Source: a bacterium
GTDB taxonomy: Bacteria > Myxococcota_A > Bradymonadia > Bradymonadales > Bradymonadaceae
DNA length: 64,000 bases
Direction of reading: 5' to 3'
Assembly: GCA_030427705.1 (NCBI GenBank)
Contig: JAUIBR010000020.1
Location: 51,159 to 115,158 of the forward strand
The notes beneath the pieces were generated by a model. It was not told where the DNA came from, ran no database searches, and worked only from the letters and a program-made list of their open reading frames with translations. This document shows positions 26,310-36,416 of the stretch, piece after piece (the stretch's first letter is position 1; each line of letters starts with the position of its first letter). The translations under genes and the position numbers were made by a program.

Positions 26310-26345
26310 CTTGCCAATCCGGTAGTGCCGGACTACTAGTCTTCC

Positions 26346-27611
26346 ATGTCTGAAGACGCGCCAAAAGCATGGTACCGCGAGCTCCACTGGCAGATTCTGG
26401 CCGGTCTGCTTCTTGGATTTCTGTTCGCGATCGGGGTTCGCCAATGGTTTTTGTCCTCACAGGACTTGGAAACTCTGGCCACCCTTCGAGCCCCGTTTGG
26501 ATTCCTTGGTGACCTCTTCATGCGGGCCCTAAAACTCATCGTGATTCCGCTTGTCGTAGTCAGCGTAGTTACTGGCATCCAGCGGTTAGGAGACGCCTCC
26601 GAGCTTGGCCGAATCGGGCTTCGAACCATCGCCTACTACATGCTGACAACGTTGGCTGCTGTGGTGATTGGGCTTTTGCTTGTGAACATCGTGCAACCAG
26701 GGGTGGGCCTTGGGCTTGAGATTCCTGGCGAGACTGCGCTTAAACCGAAACCGTTCTTGGACGTCCTGCGGGACATCATCCCGTCGAATATATTTGGCGC
26801 TCTGGCCAATGGTGACATGTTGCCAACGATCTTCGCATCCGTGTTGTTCGGACTCGCTCTGCTAACGGTTGGCGAGAAGGGGCAACCTATTCGAGACCTG
26901 CTAGAATCGGTCAACGAGGTGGTTTTCAAGGTCACGGATTGGGTGATGGCAACGGCTCCTGTCGGGGTTGGGGCGCTATTCGCCTTCGCCCTCACCGACC
27001 CCAAACTGGCGGACCTGACCACGTTCTTCGAAAACCTCTTCGGGTACTTCATGACGGTAGTCGCTGGTTTGAGCATCCATGCGGTGCTTGTCTTGCCGGT
27101 GCTTTACTTTGTTGCCACACGTCGAAATCCACTGCGTTACGCGCAGGCCCTATCACCTGCGCTGCTTACTGCATTTTCTACGGCATCAAGCTCTGCAACG
27201 TATCCCTTGACGCTGGAATGCGTCACTGACCGTGCGGACGTCGACAAGAAGACTGCTGATTTCGTGCTCCCGTTGGGGGCGACCATCAACATGGACGGGA
27301 CGGCGCTGTACGAGGCCGTCGCGGCGGTGTTCATCGCAAACGCGCTGGGAATCGACCTGACCTTCACGGCTCAGCTCATCATTGTCCTGACGGCAACCCT
27401 CGCCGCTATTGGCGCCGCAGGTGTGCCAAGCGCAGGTCTCGTCACCATGATCATTGTGCTCGAGAGCGTGGGTTTGCCGGCTTCCGGGTTCCTTTTGGTC
27501 ATGTCTGTTGACCGAATCCTCGACCAATTCCGAACGACTGTTAATGTATGGGGCGACAGCATCGGTGCTGCTGTCGTGGCACACTATGTCGAGGCCAAGC
27601 CGGACGCATGA
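26346..27611 (+). CDS. Dicarboxylate/amino acid:cation symporter
   Basis: 421 residues of the DAACS (SDF) family, inner membrane. The substrate and ion site motifs are present: the serine-rich hairpin FSTASSSATYPLTL (about 277-290), the NMDGTALYEAVAAVF helix and AAGVPSAGLVTM. DctA/GltP-like uptake of C4-dicarboxylates, glutamate or aspartate with H+ or Na+ is inferred; the sequence alone does not fix the substrate. It is followed by a coupled transglycosylase gene with a 4 bp overlap. Confidence 0.95.
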   Translation: MSEDAPKAWYRELHWQILAGLLLGFLFAIGVRQWFLSSQDLETLATLRAPFGFLGDLFMRALKLIVIPLVVVSVVTGIQRLGDASELGRIGLRTIAYYMLTTLAAVVIGLLLVNIVQPGVGLGLEIPGETALKPKPFLDVLRDIIPSNIFGALANGDMLPTIFASVLFGLALLTVGEKGQPIRDLLESVNEVVFKVTDWVMATAPVGVGALFAFALTDPKLADLTTFFENLFGYFMTVVAGLSIHAVLVLPVLYFVATRRNPLRYAQALSPALLTAFSTASSSATYPLTLECVTDRADVDKKTADFVLPLGATINMDGTALYEAVAAVFIANALGIDLTFTAQLIIVLTATLAAIGAAGVPSAGLVTMIIVLESVGLPASGFLLVMSVDRILDQFRTTVNVWGDSIGAAVVAHYVEAKPDA

Positions 27612-29878
27612 ACGCGCGACGCTACACCCAATGGGCGGCGATAGTTATTGGATTTCTCGCGCTGAGCGTGAGTCTATCTTACCTCGCCCGAACGCGTCCG
27701 TTTGTGGGCAATTCGGTCTCAAAGCGCATCGAAGCAGAAGCACGTAAACGCAACCTCGACATCGAGGTGGGGAACATCCAGCCTTACGGGCTGTGGGGAC
27801 TAAGTCTCATTGACGTTTCCGTGCGCGTCCCGAAGGACTCGATTGCGGTTGAGGCGCAGTTTGAGAGGATCAACGTCACCCCTTCTTTGTCGGCGCTGTT
27901 CGAAGATCGCGTCGAGATTGATGAGATTGACGTCGAAGGCGGCGTAATCTCGGTGGTCACCGGCGAGTTCTCACGGCCGCCAAGACCGGAGCCTGAGCCG
28001 CGCACTGGCAAGACGTCCTCGAAACCCAAAAAGACAAAGAAACGGCCACCACTCGCGATAACCCTACATGATGTCCGGTTTCGTGGGCCGCTACGAGGGT
28101 CCAGCGCGCTATCACTAACGCGTGTGTCCTTCAAACTCGATGGCCGCACAGCGAGCCAGTTCTCGGGGTACGGCACGTTTCCGGATGGAACGAAGTTTGG
28201 CATGCGCACCGAAATCGTCGACGGCAACGAGCGAATTGAGCTCACCCCCGATGGCCGTACCCACGTCGAGGACTGGATGGGCGGGGACATTCCACTGAAG
28301 CTCACAACCAGCGGCTTTGTGATTTGTCCATCTTGCGAAAAGAATCAGTTCCTCGTGCGTGACGTCGAGCTCACCGCTCCCGATTGGACTGCAGCTCGAC
28401 TGACGGCGCCAAGCGCGCAGCTGACACGCGAGGGCTCGTCCATCATCTTCGAGACGTTGGAGATGGCACTCGATAGTCAGGCGGCAGAAGCGTTTGGGGC
28501 TCGCATCTCTAGACCCAAATTCGTCATCGACACCAACTCCGGCGAGCTCAGCGGCCGCTTCGGAATCGCCGCGGTTGCTGGCGGAAAGCTGTCCGTGGAC
28601 TGGACCTTCACCGAGGAGTTCGACTTCACGTTTTTTGCTGAGGAGTTCGAACTTGGGTCGGTCTGGAACACCCTTGAGATTGACCTCCCGATTACGCCGG
28701 GTCGGGTGAACGGCTCTTTACGCTGTCTGGTGAGCCCAACCACGCGTGTCATTGAACTTGAGAGCGCAATGATGCTCGAATCCGTCATTGTCGATGTCGC
28801 AAAACTCTCTGCCAAGCCGCTCAACATGCGCAAGGTACGAGTCACCGGGCATGCTGTGTTGGACATTCCCGGACGCGCACTCAGCGTATCGCGAGGACGT
28901 ATTCGACTGGACGCAAGCGACCCTGTGGACTTCAAGGGGCAGATTGTCGATGCGGTCGATGGTTGGTCTTTCTTTGGCCACATCGAGGCCAAAAAGCTCA
29001 ATGTGTTGACGTTCAAGGATGGACTCCCGCCCGAACTGACCTGGGTTGTGGACGGCGCACTCATGGACGGCAATCTTGGCTTCTGGCTTACGGTTGGAGG
29101 CCATTCGGCGTTTGGTGAGTCGCTGCACCTCGCTGGTGAACTGACCGGCAACGTCCGAGTGCAGCGCGATAGCCCTCAGGCAGATGTGCTGAGCCTAAAT
29201 ACGAATGGCGCTCCGCCGATGCTGGAAAATGCGCGGCTGGAGAACTGGCGGAGCTATGATCAGCTTCCGCCTATCGTGCCGACAGTGATGTTGGCCGCAG
29301 AAGACGCCAGCTTCTTCCGACATCCAGGCTTTGACTGGGACGGTTTCAAACGGGCGATGGTGCATAATCTTGAGAGCGGGTCGCTTCGACGTGGCGGCAG
29401 CACAATTTCCCAGCAGGTCGTCAAGAACCTCTTCCTTAGCCATGAACGCTCACTCACACGAAAGCTGCAAGAGGCCTATCTAACGTGGCGGATGGAAGAC
29501 GAGGTGCCCAAAGAGCGCATCTTGGAGATCTACATCAACATCGTGGAATGGGGTGGCGGCGCGCAGGGTATTGCGCAGGCCTCTCGTCGCTACTTTGACG
29601 CCGAACCATCCGAGCTCGCCGTCGAAGAGCTGGCGATGCTGGCCTCCATCCTACCGAACCCTCACCGTTTTGGTGGAGCGATCAAAGACGGCCGGCTTCC
29701 TTCTAGCCGGATGCACAAAATTGGTCGGATCTTGAAGAACTTGAGCTTCATGGGAAAAATCGGTTACGGAGAATATAAGCGTGCGTTTGATCGTTCATTG
29801 TCCGGTCGAATCGGTCGTTTGAACCTTACGGTCTGCGACGATGACGGCAGTGTAAAAGACGCAAAGTCCTGTTACTGA
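27608..29878 (+). CDS. Peptidoglycan transglycosylase (GT51) with AsmA-like N-terminus
   Basis: 756 residues from an ATGA overlap with the symporter stop. One N-terminal membrane anchor (about 8-28) is followed by about 500 periplasmic residues that begin like AsmA (NIQPYGLWGLSLIDVSVRVP) and are rich in beta strands. The last 200 residues are the GT51 domain: AAEDASFFRHPGFDWDG with the catalytic Glu, RRGGSTISQQVVKNLF, EVPKERILEIYINIVEWG. There is no transpeptidase domain, so it is a monofunctional glycan polymerase like MtgA (about 240 residues) with a large extra module. It ends with a Cys-containing tail. Confidence 0.9.
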   Translation: MNARRYTQWAAIVIGFLALSVSLSYLARTRPFVGNSVSKRIEAEARKRNLDIEVGNIQPYGLWGLSLIDVSVRVPKDSIAVEAQFERINVTPSLSALFEDRVEIDEIDVEGGVISVVTGEFSRPPRPEPEPRTGKTSSKPKKTKKRPPLAITLHDVRFRGPLRGSSALSLTRVSFKLDGRTASQFSGYGTFPDGTKFGMRTEIVDGNERIELTPDGRTHVEDWMGGDIPLKLTTSGFVICPSCEKNQFLVRDVELTAPDWTAARLTAPSAQLTREGSSIIFETLEMALDSQAAEAFGARISRPKFVIDTNSGELSGRFGIAAVAGGKLSVDWTFTEEFDFTFFAEEFELGSVWNTLEIDLPITPGRVNGSLRCLVSPTTRVIELESAMMLESVIVDVAKLSAKPLNMRKVRVTGHAVLDIPGRALSVSRGRIRLDASDPVDFKGQIVDAVDGWSFFGHIEAKKLNVLTFKDGLPPELTWVVDGALMDGNLGFWLTVGGHSAFGESLHLAGELTGNVRVQRDSPQADVLSLNTNGAPPMLENARLENWRSYDQLPPIVPTVMLAAEDASFFRHPGFDWDGFKRAMVHNLESGSLRRGGSTISQQVVKNLFLSHERSLTRKLQEAYLTWRMEDEVPKERILEIYINIVEWGGGAQGIAQASRRYFDAEPSELAVEELAMLASILPNPHRFGGAIKDGRLPSSRMHKIGRILKNLSFMGKIGYGEYKRAFDRSLSGRIGRLNLTVCDDDGSVKDAKSCY

Positions 29879-29987
29879 CAGAAACACACTTGCAATTTGG
29901 GGTTCAGTCCTCTAGAGAACACGCGCTCATGCGCGCATTTTCACTGGTGCACGTTCTCGCAGTAATGGAAGCGAAGTAGGAATTAAA

Positions 29988-32081
29988 ATGGCTAAGGATC
30001 TCAACAAACTGCGCAATATCGGAATCTCCGCTCACATCGACTCCGGAAAGACGACGCTCACCGAGCGTATCTTGTTCTACACCGGTAAGATTCACGCGAT
30101 TCACGAAGTCCGCGGCAAAGACGGTGTCGGCGCGAAGATGGACTCGATGGATCTCGAGCGCGAGAAAGGCATCACGATTCAGTCGGCAGCGACGTACTGC
30201 GACTGGGGCGAGTTCGCTATCAACATCATCGACACGCCAGGCCACGTTGACTTCACGATTGAAGTTGAACGTGCTCTTCGCGTTCTCGACGGCGCTATCC
30301 TCGTCCTCTGCGGCGTTGCTGGTGTTCAGTCGCAGTCGATTACGGTCGACCGTCAGATGAAGCGTTACAACGTTCCAGCAATCGCATTCGTCAACAAATG
30401 CGACCGTGCTGGTGCTGACCCACTTCGTGTCTGCAAGCAGCTTCGCGAAGAACTTGGCCGCAACGCAGTCATGATTCAGCACCCTATCGGGTTGGAAGAC
30501 CGACACGAAGGTGTCGTCGACCTCGTCGGCATGAAGGCGATCTACTTCGACGGCGACAATGGCGAAAACATCCGCATCGAAGAAATTCCCGCGGACCTCG
30601 CCGACATCGTCGCGACGCAGCGTGAAAAGCTGATGGAAGCTGTTGCCGACCTCGATGACGACATCGCGATGTTGTACCTCGAAGGTGAAGACGTTCCTGA
30701 AGAAGACCTGATTGCAGCGCTTCGCAAGAACGTTATCGCACGCAAGATCACGCCAGTGTGCCTCGGTTCTGCTTACAAGAACCGAGGTGTTCAAGCGCTC
30801 TTGGACAAGGTCACGGACCTTCTCCCATCACCACTTGAGATGGAGTACCACGCTCTCGACCAAGATGATGAAGAGAAAGAGGTTGAGCTTACGCCAGACA
30901 CCGACAAGAACCTTGTCATGTTGGCGTTCAAACTTGAGGACGGACGCTATGGTCAGTTGACCTATTGCCGTGTCTATCAAGGACGTCTCAACAAGGGCGA
31001 TACGATCTTCAACATCAAGAACGGCAAGAAGCACAAAGTCGGTCGTCTGGTTCAGATGCACTCCGACGAGATGCACGACCTTGAGCACGCAAACGCGGGC
31101 GACATCGTTGCTCTCTTCGGTATCGACTGCGCTTCCGGCGACACGTTCACCGATGGCGAAGTTCAGTACACGATGACGTCGATGTTCGTTCCTGAGCCGG
31201 TCATCACCTTGGCAATTGAGCCAAAGAAGAAGGACGGCGCATCGAACTTCTCGAAAGCCATCAACCGCTTCACGAAGGAAGACCCAACCTTCCGCGTCTG
31301 GCGCGACGAAGAGTCGGGACAGACCATCGTCGGTGGTATGGGCGAGCTTCACCTGGAAGTTTACATCGAGCGCATCAAGCGTGAGTACAACGTCGAAGTG
31401 GAAGTTGGACAACCTCAGGTTGCCTATCGCGAGACCATCACGAAGCACATCGACTTCTCGTACACGCACAAGAAGCAGACGGGTGGTTCCGGTCAGTTCG
31501 CTAAAGTCGGTGGCTACTTCGAGCCTACCGAAGAAGGCGAGCACTACGAGTTCGTCAACGAGATTGTTGGTGGTGTGATTCCGAAGGAATACCAAGGTTC
31601 ATGCGACAAAGGCTTCCAATCTCAAATGGACGAAGGTGGCCTGATTGGATTCCCTGTCACGGGCATCCGCGCTTGCATCAACGACGGTGGCTACCACCCA
31701 GTTGACTCGAGCGATATGGCATTCCAGACCGCTTCGAGAGCAGCTTTCCGCGAGTTCTACCTGAAGGCCGACCCAATCATCATGGAGCCAATCATGAAGG
31801 TTGTTGTCGATACGCCGGAAGAATTCGCAGGAACCGTTCTGGGAACGCTCAACAAGCGTCGCGGCGTTATCCTTGGAAACACCACGAGCTACGGAACGTC
31901 AACCGTCGAAGCCGAAGTTCCACTTTCGGAAATGTTCGGTTACTCGAACGAACTTCGTTCGTCGACGCAGGGCAAAGCCGAGTTCTCGATGGAATTCAAG
32001 AAGTACGGTGCGGTTCCTCGCCAGATCCAAGAGGATCTGGTCAAGGAATACCAAGAGAAGCGTGCCGCTGCTAATTCCTAG
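29988..32081 (+). CDS. fusA: Elongation factor G, mitochondrial-type (spdEFG1-like)
   Basis: 697 residues, full-length EF-G. G1 is HIDSGKTTL (16-24), G3 DTPGHVDF, G4 FVNKCDRAG, then domains II to V. The switch region with [20 protein letters not shown] and [10 protein letters not shown] matches mitochondrial EF-G1 and the bacterial spdEFG1 group far better than the canonical EF-G of E. coli (which has HxGxxxMDWMEQE and TxxW). It drives tRNA-mRNA translocation, and in species with spdEFG1 a paralogue usually serves ribosome recycling. A strong terminator follows. No rps or tuf genes lie next to it, unlike the str operon. Confidence 0.95.
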   Translation: MAKDLNKLRNIGISAHIDSGKTTLTERILFYTGKIHAIHEVRGKDGVGAKMDSMDLEREKGITIQSAATYCDWGEFAINIIDTPGHVDFTIEVERALRVLDGAILVLCGVAGVQSQSITVDRQMKRYNVPAIAFVNKCDRAGADPLRVCKQLREELGRNAVMIQHPIGLEDRHEGVVDLVGMKAIYFDGDNGENIRIEEIPADLADIVATQREKLMEAVADLDDDIAMLYLEGEDVPEEDLIAALRKNVIARKITPVCLGSAYKNRGVQALLDKVTDLLPSPLEMEYHALDQDDEEKEVELTPDTDKNLVMLAFKLEDGRYGQLTYCRVYQGRLNKGDTIFNIKNGKKHKVGRLVQMHSDEMHDLEHANAGDIVALFGIDCASGDTFTDGEVQYTMTSMFVPEPVITLAIEPKKKDGASNFSKAINRFTKEDPTFRVWRDEESGQTIVGGMGELHLEVYIERIKREYNVEVEVGQPQVAYRETITKHIDFSYTHKKQTGGSGQFAKVGGYFEPTEEGEHYEFVNEIVGGVIPKEYQGSCDKGFQSQMDEGGLIGFPVTGIRACINDGGYHPVDSSDMAFQTASRAAFREFYLKADPIIMEPIMKVVVDTPEEFAGTVLGTLNKRRGVILGNTTSYGTSTVEAEVPLSEMFGYSNELRSSTQGKAEFSMEFKKYGAVPRQIQEDLVKEYQEKRAAANS

Positions 32082-32117
32082 TTCTTAAGGACCTAAGGTT
32101 CGCAAAGGACTTAAGAA

Positions 32118-32149
32118 AAGCCTGCCGAAATCGGCAGGCTTTTTTTTTC
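32118..32149 (+). terminator. Intrinsic terminator of the EF-G gene
   Basis: A perfect 10-bp stem, AGCCTGCCGA with TCGGCAGGCT, with a tight AA loop and a run of nine T residues. It lies 36 bases after the EF-G stop, on the plus strand. Confidence 0.95.
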
Positions 32150-32313
32150 TTAGTAAGACTACAAGCCGCTAAAGGCGGGGAAGCTAAGTAGTTTCGGGGT
32201 GATCAGCGAATCCTTAACCGCCTTCCTCAACTTTTCCGCCTTATTAAGAGGGAACTTTTGAATCCAAAACCGTGTCTCTTCGTTTCAAGAGGAAACATAG
32301 ACGGAGATACATC

Positions 32314-33078
32314 ATGGCGTTGGCACAGAAGATTCGAACAATTCTCATCATCACCCTCCTTTCAACGGCAGCTCTGACGGTCGTGGCCGCGCCCGCGTTC
32401 GCATGCATGCACGAGATGGAAGCCATCACCCCTGAAGAAAACGCCGTCTACATGGCTGAGTGGCGAATTGAACAGCGCCACTATCGCCACGCTATCAAGG
32501 TCCTGATGGAGCACTTCGGCGATTTGCCCGACCGCGTAAATGCCCTCGACCCCGATGACCACGACCTCACCTACAACGAAGAGCGAGCGGCAATGCTTCT
32601 GGCAACCGCGGTGGGCCGTTCGGAAGGCAAATGGAACCTGACCAAATCGGCGAACAAAGCCTCGAAGAAGAAGCGTAACCTCAACCTCTCGTGGGCTCTT
32701 AATGCCGTGAAGAAAGTCTCAAGCGGCGTCGACGCAACGCTCCCAAAGGCTGAAATCAAGTTTGCGCTCGGCCACGACATCGAGGAAGTAAAGGCGTTAT
32801 TCGAGGAAGCCAAGAACAACGGAACGATCTACGAATCGAAGGCTATGGAAACCTATGCAGCTGTGCTGAAGCAGACGGGTAAAGCGGAAGAAGCAAAAGC
32901 TCAAATCCTTGCCGCGACCGAAAGCCACGCGATGGAAAAGCAAACGCCAAAGCCTGACTACGAAGTCGAGGCAGCTGGCGAAGAGGAATTTCCGGTTGCT
33001 GTGAAGCGAGCTGTGGTAAAGAAGAAGACTCAGGAAATTAAGTCCAAGAAAGTGCTCGCCCTCGAAGAGATCATGTAA
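32314..33078 (+). CDS. Secreted TPR-like protein
   Basis: 254 residues from the ATG with an ACGGAGA ribosome site; an upstream frame extension is disregarded because the signal peptide (MALAQKIRTILIITLL to AAPAFA) begins here. The mature protein is helical, with TPR-like pairs (AVYMAEWRIEQRHYRHAIKV, ALFEEAKNNGTIYESKAMET) and a charged Lys/Glu C-terminus. It precedes a multiheme lipoprotein by 2 bp, so it may scaffold that cytochrome in the periplasm. Confidence 0.8.
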   Translation: MALAQKIRTILIITLLSTAALTVVAAPAFACMHEMEAITPEENAVYMAEWRIEQRHYRHAIKVLMEHFGDLPDRVNALDPDDHDLTYNEERAAMLLATAVGRSEGKWNLTKSANKASKKKRNLNLSWALNAVKKVSSGVDATLPKAEIKFALGHDIEEVKALFEEAKNNGTIYESKAMETYAAVLKQTGKAEEAKAQILAATESHAMEKQTPKPDYEVEAAGEEEFPVAVKRAVVKKKTQEIKSKKVLALEEIM

Positions 33079-33080
33079 TC

Positions 33081-34325
33081 GTGCGCCTTTTCTACCTCGT
33101 CTCAATCCTCGCGCTTCTGGTCGCTTGCGACGACAAAACCAAGCCTGCACCCGAAGCTAAGCCGGCGGCCCCTCAAAAGGCCGCCGTTGTCTTTGAACCC
33201 GACCTACCACCGAAGAGCAACCAGATTGTCTCGGCTGGCAAAGCCGCGATTGCCAAGTATGAATGCAATCGCTGCCACCGTATCGAAGACATCAAGCCGC
33301 CAGTGATGGCGAAGGACTGTGTTGGATGCCATCGCGCCATCATCGAAGGGACGTATAAAGCACCCGAGGACAAACTCGAGAAGTGGCGAAACAACATCAA
33401 ATCGCTGCTAGATGCACCAACACTTCGGGCTACCCATCGGTTCAAGCACCAATGGATGGTCACGTTCCTACAGCACCCTCATGACCTTCGACCCCGCCTC
33501 CAAGGCGAGATGCCAGTGATGCCCATCACCGAAGCGGATGCCATCGCGATCGCTGACTACCTGACGCACAAAGGAACCTCCGTCGCGGTGTTTCAAGAGG
33601 ACCTGGTCGAGAAAGGAAGAGCGCTAACGAACGAGAAAGGCTGCTGGTCCTGCCATTCTATGCGGGGTGTCGATGGACTAAAGGCGTCGCCCATTCCTGT
33701 GGAGGTCAAGCCTGACGAGCTCGCCCATGCCATGCTAATGGCACCCGATTTGAGCCACGTCCATCGCGTGAAGGAAAACTATCTGATCGCGTGGCTGCAA
33801 GACCCAAAGGCCGTGAAGCCAGATTCCACAATGCCATCGATGAATCTGTCGAAATCGGAAGCTGAAGCCATCGCTGCGTTTCTGAGCCTAACCACGCCTG
33901 CTCCAAAAGGGGAGCCGGGGGCAGTGCAGCGACCCGCCCCGCTGGGGCGCAAGGTCGGCTATGCCGAGGTGAAAGAGAAGGTGTTAGATAAGGTCTGCGC
34001 GCATTGTCACCTCGACCAAGCACAAGGCAATGGCGACGGAGGCCCGGGAAACACGGGTGGGTTCGGCTATGCAGGCAAAGGGCTAGACTTCACGCGCTTT
34101 GCCGCAGCACGACAGGGTTCGAAAAATCGCGAAACCGACCGGATGCTAAGTACGCAAATCAATGGCATGCCGCGCCTGACCGCGTTTGTGTTGGAGCGCC
34201 ACAACGAAGTCAACGGCTTGGACAACCCGGACATCCCTGGAATGCCACTCGGTCACCCGCCGCTATCAATGGAGCAGATCCAGCTCTTGGATGCCTGGGT
34301 CGTGTCTGGAATGCGACCGCGCTAG
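33081..34325 (+). CDS. Tetraheme c-type cytochrome lipoprotein
   Basis: 414 residues starting at GTG. The lipid Cys follows SILALLVAC. Four heme c sites are present: CNRCH (about 54), CVGCH (about 69), CWSCH (about 186) and CAHCH (about 307), in what look like three cytochrome c domains. The last domain has the MGxP-like GMPLGHPP. Heme ligation for the first two sites may be close together (15 residues). It should carry electrons in the periplasm or on the outer membrane, perhaps to or from cbb3 oxidase. It overlaps the convergent kynureninase gene by 4 bp. Confidence 0.88.
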   Translation: MRLFYLVSILALLVACDDKTKPAPEAKPAAPQKAAVVFEPDLPPKSNQIVSAGKAAIAKYECNRCHRIEDIKPPVMAKDCVGCHRAIIEGTYKAPEDKLEKWRNNIKSLLDAPTLRATHRFKHQWMVTFLQHPHDLRPRLQGEMPVMPITEADAIAIADYLTHKGTSVAVFQEDLVEKGRALTNEKGCWSCHSMRGVDGLKASPIPVEVKPDELAHAMLMAPDLSHVHRVKENYLIAWLQDPKAVKPDSTMPSMNLSKSEAEAIAAFLSLTTPAPKGEPGAVQRPAPLGRKVGYAEVKEKVLDKVCAHCHLDQAQGNGDGGPGNTGGFGYAGKGLDFTRFAAARQGSKNRETDRMLSTQINGMPRLTAFVLERHNEVNGLDNPDIPGMPLGHPPLSMEQIQLLDAWVVSGMRPR

Positions 34326-35584
34326 GCCGCCTCGCCCAGAATCTGCGCGAACTTCCACAGGTCTTCGTAGCTATTGTATAGCGGAGCGACAGCAATCCGA
34401 ATCACGTCGGGCTTACGGTAGTCGCAGATGACGCCCGCTTTCGTGAGCGCGTCAAACAACGCGGGTCCATCACCTAGAGCTTTGATGGAAAGCTGCCCAC
34501 CACGCTCATCGGGATTTCGGGGCGTGATGACTTTGTACTGGCCATCCGGCAGCTCATCGATAAGCCACAATAGGTACTCCGTCGCCTTGACGCTCTTCTG
34601 ACGCAACGCCGGCATGGTGGCTTCCATGAAGATGTCGGTGGACGCCTTGAGAGCCGCCATCGCAAGCACTGGCGCGTTGGAGAGTTGCCAGCCGGCGGCG
34701 CCGAAGTGCGGATGGAACTTTGGCCCCATCTCGAAGCGAGTCTCAGGGTCGTTACCCCACCACCCCGCAAATCGAGGCAGGTCAGGGTCCTGCGCAAAAC
34801 GTTCATGCACATAGGCTCCTGACACGCCGCCGGGGCCACTGTTGAGGTATTTGTAGGAACACCAACACGCGAAATCGACGTCGTCATCGTGTAACGACAG
34901 CCGGAGGTTGCCCGCTGCATGCGCAAGGTCAAAGCCCACGATGCAACCCGCGTCGTGACCCGCTTTGGCAATTCGCTTCATGTCGAACGCTTGGCCGGTG
35001 TAGTAGTTCACACCGCCAATCAAAACCAAAGCAATCTCACTTCCGTGCGCTTCCAAGAACTCTTCAATATCCTCGTGGCTAATCGTGTCACGGCCTTCGC
35101 GCGGGCCAATCTCCAGGATGGCGTCATCTGGATCGTAGCCATGGAACGCAGCCTGACTTGCGACCGCGTATTGGTCTGACGGGAATGCCGAAGCTTCGAT
35201 GAGAATCTTGTATCGATGCATGGTCGGTCGATAGAACGACACCATCATCAAGTGAAGATTTGTGGTCAGCGAATTCATCACCACAACTTCGTGCGGTTTT
35301 GCGCCCACAATATGTGCGAATTGGTCCGAAAACATCTCGTGGTAGCTGTACCAGGGGTTTCGACCATGAAAATGGCCTTCCACACCAAACTTCGCCCAGT
35401 CCTCTAGCTCCGCATTCACATAGGACGCGACCGACTTGGGCTGAAGTCCCAGGGAGTTTCCACACAAGTAGATGGCGTCGCTGCCACCCGGACCCTCGGG
35501 AAAGTGAAACCTATCGCGAAAACCACGCATCGGGTCTTCACTATCCAACTTGCGAGCAAACTCAATTCCAGATTCGAACGCCAT
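34322..35584 (-). CDS. kynU: Kynureninase
   Basis: 420 residues, the usual length. LCGNSLGLQPKSV near the start, FDLAHAAGNL (the Asp that binds the pyridine nitrogen) and the PLP lysine in WCSYKYLNSGPGGV are all present, and WWGNDPETRFEM matches the family. The enzyme cleaves kynurenine or 3-hydroxykynurenine to (hydroxy)anthranilate and alanine. No other kynurenine pathway gene lies in the window. It is monocistronic and cytoplasmic. Confidence 0.96.
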   Translation of the reverse strand: MAFESGIEFARKLDSEDPMRGFRDRFHFPEGPGGSDAIYLCGNSLGLQPKSVASYVNAELEDWAKFGVEGHFHGRNPWYSYHEMFSDQFAHIVGAKPHEVVVMNSLTTNLHLMMVSFYRPTMHRYKILIEASAFPSDQYAVASQAAFHGYDPDDAILEIGPREGRDTISHEDIEEFLEAHGSEIALVLIGGVNYYTGQAFDMKRIAKAGHDAGCIVGFDLAHAAGNLRLSLHDDDVDFACWCSYKYLNSGPGGVSGAYVHERFAQDPDLPRFAGWWGNDPETRFEMGPKFHPHFGAAGWQLSNAPVLAMAALKASTDIFMEATMPALRQKSVKATEYLLWLIDELPDGQYKVITPRNPDERGGQLSIKALGDGPALFDALTKAGVICDYRKPDVIRIAVAPLYNSYEDLWKFAQILGEAA

Positions 35585-35761
35585 GTTTCGCCTTTCGCCA
35601 AAAGAACCGAAGCCACGAGCGTTCTAACCGGATCGAAGGGTTTGTTTCAATACGTTACAGCCGTTGAGCCCCATTCAACGGAGATTTCCCTTTCTGTTTG
35701 CACGGTTCCTGCGAAATGGTAGAAAAACCGCACAAAAGTTCACCAAACCTGTGAGGACACG

Positions 35762-36406
35762 ATGAAAGCCAAAACCTTGGTTTTGACTGGGTTGTCTGCG
35801 CTTGCCCTAACCGCCGGATGGCTGGCGGTTAATGCAGACACCCCCGAGGTCGCAAATGCTGCCGACCACGCCGAAGCACCCGGTGCATCTGCGGATGCCC
35901 CTTCCGACATCGCCGATTTCTATGCCTGGCATGATTCCAATGCTGGAACGCTGACGATGGTGTTGACCTATGACGGGCTGAAAGCGCCCGTCGCCAATCA
36001 GACGGGAACGTACGACCCAGATGTCGTCTACGGATTCCACATCGACAACACCGGGGACAACATCCCAAACACCAGCATTTACGTGCGGTATGGCCAAAAC
36101 TCCCTCGGTCAGTGGGGCGTCCAAGCCGAGAATCTGCCGGGCGAAGCAGGACCTGTTGTGGGGCCCGTCGGCCAAACGGTCACTGGCGACAACGGAGCGA
36201 AAATCCACACAGGACTGTTCGACGACCCGTTCTTCTTTGACCTGGCAGGCTACACGGCCACGCTTCAATCCGGGACGCTCAGCTTCACCGGAGTCGACGC
36301 GGTTGCTGGAACGAATGCTTCCGCCATCGTAATCGAAGTTCCGCTCGCAGCGGCGAGCGCAGGGAACACGACCATCAATCTGTGGGCGACCACAGGTCGA
36401 ATTTAA
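35762..36406 (+). CDS. DUF4331 protein, N-terminal half
   Basis: 214 residues with a signal peptide (ends near GWLAVNADTPEVANA). The mature part opens with DHAEAPGASADAPSDIADFYAW and continues with VVYGFHIDNTGDNIPNTS and LFDDPFFFDLAGY, which is the first half of the DUF4331 fold. It ends at the INLWATTGRI strand, where ordinary DUF4331 proteins run on. The second half of the fold is encoded by the next gene, 10 bp away. The function of DUF4331 is unknown. Confidence 0.88.
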   Translation: MKAKTLVLTGLSALALTAGWLAVNADTPEVANAADHAEAPGASADAPSDIADFYAWHDSNAGTLTMVLTYDGLKAPVANQTGTYDPDVVYGFHIDNTGDNIPNTSIYVRYGQNSLGQWGVQAENLPGEAGPVVGPVGQTVTGDNGAKIHTGLFDDPFFFDLAGYTATLQSGTLSFTGVDAVAGTNASAIVIEVPLAAASAGNTTINLWATTGRI

Positions 36407-36416
36407 GGAGACCACC

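Noticed and set aside
29914..29970. Hairpin GAGAAC...GTTCTC in the EF-G leader
   Set aside because: Only six paired bases around a large unpaired interior. Too weak to call a riboswitch or attenuator.
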